Shown piece after piece: positions 52,271 through 57,455 of a stretch of DNA of 57,455 nt (positions are counted from its first letter, which is position 1; each line of letters begins with the position of its first letter). The stretch is from Geoalkalibacter sp. (lineage in GTDB: Bacteria > Desulfobacterota > Desulfuromonadia > Desulfuromonadales > Geoalkalibacteraceae), in contig NZ_JAUWAV010000027.1 of the NCBI RefSeq assembly GCF_030605225.1, forward strand, positions 1-57,455, written 5' to 3'. Made by a program: the position numbers and the translations under genes. The notes below the pieces were generated by a model that was not told the origin of the DNA, ran no database searches, and saw nothing but the letters and a program-made list of their open reading frames with translations.

Positions 52271-52768
52271 CTATTCGCGCACGTAGGTGTCGATGTCGGT
52301 TTCGTGCACCATGCCCATCAGCCGGGCGTATTCCGATTCGATGAGCTGATAATGGTGGTGGGTGGATTTGGCGTTGGCCTCATACACCGCCTTAACCGCC
52401 GGATCGTCCATGCGTGCCGCCATCTCGCGCAAGTGTTTCTCCAGGCGCTGCTCCTTTTCCATGGCCAGTTCCATGGCCTTGCGCTCGTTGAAATCGGCCA
52501 GCAGGGATTTTTCCAGACCGCTCAGCCAGTCGCCGTGCAAATCGGCGGGGGTGCTGACGAAGGTGTCGAAGTTAGGGATGTCCGTGCCCTTGTAAATGGC
52601 GAAAAACTGGCTCGCGTGTTCGCGTTCTTCGCGCGCCAGCAGTTCAAAAAACTTTTTCGCCTCGGCGTTCTTCATTTTGGCGGCGCCCAGGGTATAAAAA
52701 TCCATGGCGCTTTTCTCGGTCAGCATCGACTTCTTGACGGCATCCTGCACATTGATTTTTTCGGCCAT
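52271..52768 (-). CDS. Ferritin-like/rubrerythrin-type diiron protein
   Basis: A 165-residue four-helix-bundle protein. Iron ligands are seen as E18 (in LTEKSAMDFY) and the E-x-x-H set of EEREHASQF (E48, H51), with a second pair expected in the later helices (EANAKSTHHHYQLIESEY). There is no rubredoxin domain. Members probably act in peroxide reduction or iron handling in anaerobes. ATG 52768 has an AAAGGAG site. An upstream frame to 52855 has no support. It is a single gene that shares terminator C with the preceding operon. Confidence 0.85.
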   Translation of the reverse strand: MAEKINVQDAVKKSMLTEKSAMDFYTLGAAKMKNAEAKKFFELLAREEREHASQFFAIYKGTDIPNFDTFVSTPADLHGDWLSGLEKSLLADFNERKAMELAMEKEQRLEKHLREMAARMDDPAVKAVYEANAKSTHHHYQLIESEYARLMGMVHETDIDTYVRE

Positions 52769-52899
52769 CCGGAACTCTCCTTTGCGGGGAAATTGAAATG
52801 CGAAAAGAATACCACAGTTCGCTGAAAAAACTTGAAGGAGCAGGCCGTTGCGCACAGTTCATCCTCCCGCGATGCGCCGAAGAATGGCGCCGGAACCGG

Positions 52900-52927
52900 T
52901 TGACAGCAGGTTTTGATCGGGTAACAT
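52900..52927 (+). promoter_or_regulatory. Promoter of the SatD-like/response-regulator pair
   Basis: Consensus TTGACA (52900-52905) and TAACAT (52922-52927), 16 bp apart, about 37 nt before the ATG. Confidence 0.65.
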
Positions 52928-52964
52928 CTTGAAGATTCGTTTTTTTCTGAGGCGGGGAGATGCC

Positions 52965-53633
52965 ATGGCTACCGAGGAATTGTCCATCTGTCTTCATTCC
53001 GACCTGCTTCCGGTGGCCAGGCGGCGGGGACGCGAGGATGTCGCCGAGCGTATCGAATCGGCGCTCAAACAGGCCAACGAAGCCTTTCGCGATAAGCTGT
53101 TCGTGCCTCTGGCCCTGGGGTCGGGACACGAATGGCGCGCCGTGCCCGAGTCCTTGCCGGCGGCCTTCGAAATCGATCTCTTCTTGCGGCACCGTCTGTT
53201 CCCCTTGCAGATCACCACGGGCATCGGGCGCGGCGATCTGGGCGGACCGCTCAGCGAAGGTCTGGCGCGGCTCGCCGGACCCTGCGTGATTCGCTCGCGC
53301 AAGGCTCTGGAGCGCGCGCGGCGCCATCGCGGCGGCACCTTTCTCGCAAGCGGCGATCCGCTGCTCGATGCCGGCGCCAACACCATTTCCCTGCTGCTGC
53401 AGACCCTTTTTGAAACCTGGACGGAGAAGCAACTCGAAGCCTATCTCGCCTATCGCCGCCACGGCACCGAAGCCACCGCCGCCGAAGCCATCGGCATCAC
53501 CCAGTCCGCCCTGCATCAGCGCCTGGCGGCCGCCCGGGCCAAGACCTATGACCTGGCCACCGCCCAACTGCTCTGGTTCGTCGATCATTTTCCCGCCTTC
53601 TTCGATGAACACGGATGCGCGCAAGCGAGTTGA
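52965..53633 (+). CDS. Protein with C-terminal helix-turn-helix, possibly SatD-like
   Basis: A 222-residue cytoplasmic protein. Residues about 40-135 form an alpha/beta part (EIDLFLRHRLFPLQITTGIG, RGDLGGPLSEGLARLAGPCV). The rest (about 150-222) is a helix-turn-helix of the sigma-70-region-4 kind (HGTEATAAEAIGITQSALHQ, RLAAARAK). The arrangement resembles SatD-family proteins, whose role is unclear, so I keep the assignment loose. ATG 52965 follows GGGGAG; the frame from 52929 starts with TTG and lies next to the -10. It is followed after 6 nt by a single-domain response regulator, so the two may form a signalling pair. Confidence 0.6.
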   Translation: MATEELSICLHSDLLPVARRRGREDVAERIESALKQANEAFRDKLFVPLALGSGHEWRAVPESLPAAFEIDLFLRHRLFPLQITTGIGRGDLGGPLSEGLARLAGPCVIRSRKALERARRHRGGTFLASGDPLLDAGANTISLLLQTLFETWTEKQLEAYLAYRRHGTEATAAEAIGITQSALHQRLAAARAKTYDLATAQLLWFVDHFPAFFDEHGCAQAS

Positions 53634-53639
53634 TCCGCG

Positions 53640-54008
53640 GTGAAGAAAATCCTGATCGTCGATGACCAGAGCGATATCTGCCGGCTGATTGAAGTCGTGC
53701 TGAGCAGGGAGGGGCGAGCCTTTGTCCATGCCCAGAATGGCGAAGCCGGCGTGGCCCTGGCGCGCAGCGAGCAACCCGACCTGATCCTCATGGATCTGAT
53801 GATGCCCGGTCGCCTCGACGGCTTTCAGGCGATCCGCGCCATTCGCGACGACGCAAGCATCCGCCAGTGTCCCATCATTGCCATGACGGCCCGCCAGTTT
53901 GATGCCAAGGATCGGGAAAAAGCCGAGAGTTTCGGTGTGCAGGCCTGGCTGTGCAAGCCCTTCGTCATCCGTGAGCTGCGCCAGGTTGTGGAGAGCTTAC
54001 TGTCCTAG
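53640..54008 (+). CDS. Single-domain response regulator
   Basis: A 122-residue CheY-like receiver with conserved D8-D9, phospho-acceptor D52 ([10 protein letters not shown]), T in MTARQF and K in CKPFV. No output domain is present, so it acts through protein contacts. GTG start at 53640, 6 nt after the SatD-like gene. Its 3' end overlaps the convergent MBL-fold gene by 12 nt. Confidence 0.88.
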   Translation: MKKILIVDDQSDICRLIEVVLSREGRAFVHAQNGEAGVALARSEQPDLILMDLMMPGRLDGFQAIRAIRDDASIRQCPIIAMTARQFDAKDREKAESFGVQAWLCKPFVIRELRQVVESLLS

Positions 54009-54854
54009 GTTTTGTTTCAGATCGTTATAGGCATGCTCCAGATTGCCTTCGAGAAACTGGCGAAACCCGGCGTAGTGCTCGTAACGCGGCAGGGAAAAGA
54101 GTTTCTTCGCCTCCTCCAATGAATGGCCCTCCTCGATGAGGCGCAGAACTTCCGAGAGAAACGCCCGCAGGTAGTTCTTGAACTCCGTCAGATCATTGCG
54201 ATCGCCCACCATCCCATAGCCCGGCACGATCTTGTCGGCGCGCAACCGCTCCAGAAACTCCAGCGCCAGCACCCAATCCTGCATGCTCCCGTCGCCCAAA
54301 AAACCCGCGCCCTTGTTGTAAAACAGATCGCTGGTGAAGAGAATTCCTTCATCGGGCAGATAGACCACCGTATCGCCCTCGCTGTGGCCGCGCTCCATGT
54401 TGGTGAGGATGATGGTGCGCCCGCCCAGCTTCAGCGTCAGACCCTGGTTGAAAAACATCAGCGGGAAGCGGATGGGACGCGGTTCCGACTCCAGGGCCTG
54501 ATAGGTCTGCCAGGACATGAGCACATCCTTGCCCGGCGGAAAATCCAGGTCGATGTAACTGTAGCCGCGATGATGATGGCAAAGAACAAAGTAGCGGATA
54601 GGGTTGGGCGTGATCCCGGCCACCGCCGACATCAGGTCGCGGAGGGCCTCGGCGGTGAAATGCGCGCCCGCCACCACCACCACGTCGCCCGCCTCGACGA
54701 CGAACGCGTTGGAGGAAGCCCGGCCCCCCGGTTGGGCGATGGCCGCATACACGCCCGCGTCGAGTTTCTCCATCTGATAGCTGGAGGCGTCGGCCCAGGC
54801 GCCGGACGCCCCGGCAAGCAGCAGCAAACACAATAAAAGCGCAAAAAAACGCAT
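53997..54854 (-). CDS. Exported MBL-fold protein with incomplete metal site
   Basis: A 285-residue protein with a signal peptide ([20 protein letters not shown], then ADA). The fold is metallo-beta-lactamase-like ([52 protein letters not shown]). The usual HxHxDH is HHHRGY: H93 and H95 remain, but the Asp and last His are Gly97 and Tyr98. H157 and D176 are kept, while the final GHG-type His is Tyr213. One metal could still bind, but the two-metal hydrolase site is lost. It resembles exported MBL proteins of quinoprotein-type clusters. Its actual role is unknown. Confidence 0.78.
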   Translation of the reverse strand: MRFFALLLCLLLLAGASGAWADASSYQMEKLDAGVYAAIAQPGGRASSNAFVVEAGDVVVVAGAHFTAEALRDLMSAVAGITPNPIRYFVLCHHHRGYSYIDLDFPPGKDVLMSWQTYQALESEPRPIRFPLMFFNQGLTLKLGGRTIILTNMERGHSEGDTVVYLPDEGILFTSDLFYNKGAGFLGDGSMQDWVLALEFLERLRADKIVPGYGMVGDRNDLTEFKNYLRAFLSEVLRLIEEGHSLEEAKKLFSLPRYEHYAGFRQFLEGNLEHAYNDLKQNLGQ

Positions 54855-54953
54855 GAAGTCGGCCTCGCGATGAATGGGTTAATCTGCCAATTTTAACAGG
54901 GCCGCGCCCGAGGCGACAAGGCTTTCCGGAATCTTGCCCCGGAGTTTTTGCTG

Positions 54954-54982
54954 TTGCAATTCCCCTGGGGATGGGCTATACA
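54954..54982 (+). promoter_or_regulatory. Promoter of the tRNA-Arg gene
   Basis: TTGCAA (54954-54959) and TATACA (54977-54982) with 17 bp spacing, ending 11 nt before the tRNA. Confidence 0.6.
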
Positions 54983-54993
54983 AGGCAGTCCAA

Positions 54994-55070
<77 letters not shown>

Positions 55071-55078
55071 ATAAAATC

Positions 55079-55112
55079 AAGGGGTTACGGCATCTGCTGT
55101 AACCCCTTGTTC
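55079..55112 (+). terminator. Terminator after tRNA-Arg
   Basis: AAGGGGTTAC (55079-55088) pairs perfectly with GTAACCCCTT (55099-55108) and is followed by a short T-rich stretch, 9 nt after the tRNA. Confidence 0.75.
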
Positions 55113-55242
55113 GTTGTGGGACGCAACGCCGGCAGCGCCGAAAATAGCCGGAATTAGAAGACATGACTGGCCGCACGGGGCACTAATTCCGAATCCGGGC
55201 ATAGATCCCTTGCATTATTAAGGCTGATTGGCGGTAATGCCG

Positions 55243-55521
55243 CTATCGATCCTCGCGCGTATGCCACAAACGCAGCACATAGATCGTGGATTCTTGAATT
55301 TCGTAACGCATCTCATAATGGCCGATGAGAATCCGGCGGATTTCGCGCGGCTCGAATTCTTCGAGTTTTTCGCCTATTCGCGGGTTTGCCAATAAACTGG
55401 TCGGGGCACTCGTGAGCACCTGCACAGTGCGCGCGGCCGCTTGCTGGTTGACCGGGGCCAGAAAATCATAAAGGCGCGCAAGGTCGGAAACTGCCTTGCT
55501 TGTCCACTTCAACTCCCTCAT
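55243..55521 (-). CDS. ParE/RelE-family toxin
   Basis: A 92-residue RelE/ParE-superfamily protein. Typical parts are LKWTSKAVSDLARLYDFLAP at the N-terminus, LLANPRIGEKLEEFEPREIR and the C-terminal RRILIGHYEMRYEIQESTIY, VLRLWHTREDR. ParE members poison gyrase and RelE members cut mRNA; which applies here cannot be told. It overlaps the upstream antitoxin gene by 4 nt (ATGA). The tRNA-adjacent location fits a mobile module. Confidence 0.85.
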   Translation of the reverse strand: MRELKWTSKAVSDLARLYDFLAPVNQQAAARTVQVLTSAPTSLLANPRIGEKLEEFEPREIRRILIGHYEMRYEIQESTIYVLRLWHTREDR

Positions 55522-55787
55522 CGCGGCACGGGCAACGGCTTGTCGGTGTTCAGGCTTTCGGCCCAGGCTTGCACGGCCTGGTGGTCAATGACGCTGCCGG
55601 CATCCACGTCGGCCAGGGCCTCCCTGGTCAAGCGGCTGCGCTCTTCTTCCTGGTCGACCCAGGCCGACAGCGCTTGCTTCATAACCCAGCCGCGGGACCG
55701 ATCGAGGCGCTCGGCCATCTGGTCGACCTTTTCGGCCAACTCGATGGGAACGTGTGCCGTAAAGACTTTGGTTTTTGTTTGTGCCAT
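55518..55787 (-). CDS. Ribbon-helix-helix (CopG/ParD-type) antitoxin
   Basis: An 89-residue antitoxin. The N-terminal ribbon-helix-helix (KVFTAHVPIELAEKVDQMAE, RLDRSRGWVMKQALSAWVDQ) binds DNA and represses the operon. The C-terminal part (about 55-89) should wrap the toxin. GAGGAG lies 8 nt before the ATG at 55787. Antitoxin-first order is usual for this family. Confidence 0.85.
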   Translation of the reverse strand: MAQTKTKVFTAHVPIELAEKVDQMAERLDRSRGWVMKQALSAWVDQEEERSRLTREALADVDAGSVIDHQAVQAWAESLNTDKPLPVPR

Positions 55788-56232
55788 GGCTCAACTCCTC
55801 TTCCGTTTTGCATTTTATTAAATTTAAATCGTAGTGATTAAGGGTGATTTTGTCAAATATGTCATCTAGAACCATACGTTCAGCGAAACCGACCTCGCCA
55901 TCATCCGCCAGCGGCGAGGGCCTTGGTTCGCCCCGCTGCGAGACCGTCCCCGAAAAGCCCTCCTTTCGCAATGGAGATGCAGGCGGTGTCATCCGTGGTG
56001 AACAGTCCCCGCCAGGAGGGCGAGGACTGCATCAGACTGGGAGAATCTTCTTGATTCCTTGCGCGCCACTAGGAAAAAACGAAGGGGGTTCTCAGGTTTT
56101 TCCTGACGCAAAATCAGGTTTTTCCTGATAGCAAAGGTCATAAAAATTTGCTACTCTTAACCCTTCGGTTGTCGCTTTCTTCTCTGTTCTCTTCGAAAGC
56201 CAGCATCGCCAACCTTTCTTGTGGGGGGGATC
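55788..56232. other. 445-nt region without a recognisable gene
   Basis: The first 60 nt (55788-55850) are AT-rich and probably hold the promoter of the antitoxin-toxin pair. The middle (55860-56045) is GC-rich, with only short open frames that match nothing I know. It has the look of decayed or repeat-derived sequence. The last part contains the tandem palindromes at 56092-56128 in front of the helicase gene. Confidence 0.5.
56092..56128. repeat. Two tandem palindromes, TCAGG-TTTTT-CCTGA
   Basis: The 15-bp palindrome TCAGGTTTTTCCTGA occurs at 56092-56106 and again at 56114-56128, exactly 22 bp apart (two DNA turns). It lies 105 nt before the NERD-helicase start. The arrangement looks like a double operator; the binding protein is unknown. 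Confidence 0.6.
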
Positions 56233-57455
56233 ATGTCCACCGGCATCTGGCCGCGTTCACAGTCCAGACCCACGGAATCCCACGCCGAGCAGCGGGTCCA
56301 TGACGCCCTCAAGTGGCAACTGCCGTCCGGATGGAGTGCCTGGCATTCCCTGCGCATCCGCACCAAGCAGGGCGTGGAAGGCGAGGGGGACTTCGTCCTG
56401 GCGATCCCCGGTCGCGGTTTTCTGGTGCTGGAGGTGAAAGGCGGCCAGATGGAGATGCGCGATGGCCGCTGGTATCAGAACGGACAACTCCTGGAACGCG
56501 CGCCGCGCGAACAGGCGCAAAGTTTTGCTCGCCATTTAAACGACCGCCTCAAGGAACTCGGTTGTCCCTCCGTTCCCTTCGGTGTCCTCACTCTCTTTCC
56601 CGATACCGCCTTTTCCGCCGCGCCCGGCCAGGATGATCTAAACTCCCTGACCCTCGGTGCCCAGGATGTCCCCTGGCTGATCGAATCGATCCGCGCCAAG
56701 CTCGACCAGGCCTTCCCCGAAGGCTACCTGCTGCCCAAACAGAACTGGCAGGCCCTGCTTCATCGCCTCTGGGGGGAAACCTGGGTGCCCAAGCTCAAAC
56801 TCGGCCACAAGGCCAAGGTCGATGCCGAGGATCGGCTGATGCTCGACCGCGAGCAGTTGCGGCTCATCGACAGCCTCGCCGCCAACACGCTACTGCTGGT
56901 CGAAGGGGTCGCCGGATCGGGCAAGACCATCCTCGCCCGTGAATCGGCGCTGCGCATGGCCCGCGAGGGCAAGCGGGTGCTCTATCTCTGCTATACCGAC
57001 GCCCTGGCCCAGTGGCTGCGGCACAGCCTCGATGATGCCGGCATCGAGGTTTTTACCGTCCCCCGCTACGCCGCCCATCTGCTGCAACAGGCCGGACAGC
57101 TGGAAACGATCCCCGCCACGCCCGAATTCTGGTTCCAGGTCTCCCTCCAGGCCGCCGCCGACGCCCTGCCGGAAAGCGAGGCGCTGCGCCCCGAAGTCAT
57201 CATCCTCGACGAAGCCCAGGATCTCACCGAAAACGACTGGGCCCTGGTGGAGGAATTGGCGCGGGAGCGCATCTGCTGGATATTTCATGATCCGGCCCAG
57301 GGCTTCTGGCAGGAACGCACCCTCCCCGCATGGACCCGCGCCCGCGCCTCCTTCCGTCTTTCCACCTGTTACCGCTGTCCGCCGGCGGTGCTGGAACTGT
57401 CGCGGATGTTGCGCGGCGACGCCCATGACGCCCAACTGCTGGAGCAGGCCCGCGA
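56233..57455 (+). CDS. NERD-domain DNA helicase-like protein, N-terminal part (cut by window edge)
   Basis: An open frame of 407 codons runs from ATG 56233 to the window end without a stop. Residues about 15-125 are a NERD nuclease-related domain (EGDFVLAIPGRGFLVLEVKG, with the D53...E67-x-K69 pattern). From about 205 on it is a superfamily-1 (UvrD/Rep-like) helicase domain: Walker A GVAGSGKT (225-232), and Walker B VIILDEAQDL, followed by the CYRCPPAVLELSRML segment. NERD-helicases are common in accessory regions and in some defence loci. GGGGGGA precedes the ATG. Palindromes at 56092-56128 may control it. Confidence 0.85.
   Translation, partial: MSTGIWPRSQSRPTESHAEQRVHDALKWQLPSGWSAWHSLRIRTKQGVEGEGDFVLAIPGRGFLVLEVKGGQMEMRDGRWYQNGQLLERAPREQAQSFARHLNDRLKELGCPSVPFGVLTLFPDTAFSAAPGQDDLNSLTLGAQDVPWLIESIRAKLDQAFPEGYLLPKQNWQALLHRLWGETWVPKLKLGHKAKVDAEDRLMLDREQLRLIDSLAANTLLLVEGVAGSGKTILARESALRMAREGKRVLYLCYTDALAQWLRHSLDDAGIEVFTVPRYAAHLLQQAGQLETIPATPEFWFQVSLQAAADALPESEALRPEVIILDEAQDLTENDWALVEELARERICWIFHDPAQGFWQERTLPAWTRARASFRLSTCYRCPPAVLELSRMLRGDAHDAQLLEQAR

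Noticed and set aside
55149-55191. Inverted repeat CGGAATTAG...CTAATTCCG after the tRNA terminator
   Set aside because: Short arms with a 25-nt loop and no T-tract. It may be chance; no function could be assigned.
55585-55992. Open frame of 135 codons antisense to the antitoxin region
   Set aside because: It runs mostly opposite or out of frame with the ribbon-helix-helix gene and encodes low-complexity sequence with no domain.

Overview
The window is about 63-65% GC by eye, dense in genes and rich in multihaem c-type cytochromes, periplasmic iron-sulfur proteins and a complete C1/glycine cleavage set. Together with a canonical sigma-54 promoter this points to a Desulfuromonadia-type anaerobe (Geobacter/Desulfuromonas/Geoalkalibacter relatives). 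That assignment is inferred from gene content; no 16S gene or species marker is present.

Layout. 1-1160 is an accessory edge: the 5' end of an IS3-family element, a REP-transposase remnant and a hicAB toxin-antitoxin pair. 1385-6828 holds a secreted catalase-peroxidase, a Bcp peroxiredoxin, a DASS/SLC13 transporter and an unknown zinc-type protein. 6927-10827 is a TPP-riboswitch-controlled thiFSGHE operon. 11318-21189 is a co-directional block behind a perfect sigma-54 promoter. It encodes a catalytically degraded AAA protein, an FmdE-like protein, an ArsP-type permease, a CarboxypepD-regulatory-like protein, two beta-helix (NosD-like) exported proteins (one with a PQQ-type propeller), an orphan betaine-type binding protein, a Tat-exported DUF362 protein and a NapH-NapG-like polyferredoxin. 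This block is the best candidate for an undescribed system.

21264-26830 carries a coiled-coil protein, a diguanylate cyclase, lhgO, a DAHP synthase and a yggT-divIVA-yggU-fmdB group. 27011-33860 is a C1 block (folD, metV, metF, gcvT, gcvH, gcvPA, gcvPB). It can interconvert methylene-/methyl-THF and glycine, and pta and ackA (35013-37363, convergent) lie close by. 37654-42183 contains a ferredoxin, tatA, hpt with a DUF3426 protein, a DUF1573 protein and gshB.

42202-52159 is a nine-gene, translationally coupled operon. It joins a Rieske/cytochrome b module and a pentahaem cytochrome to an alternative-complex-III-like module (pentaheme ActA, ActB, ActC, ActD, ActF-like), so it is a hybrid quinol:cytochrome c oxidoreductase. 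52271-54854 has a rubrerythrin-like protein, a SatD-like/HTH protein, a single-domain response regulator and an exported MBL-fold protein that has lost metal ligands. A tRNA-Arg(CCG) at 54994-55070 starts a second accessory edge with a ParE/CopG-type toxin-antitoxin pair and a NERD-domain helicase cut by the window end.
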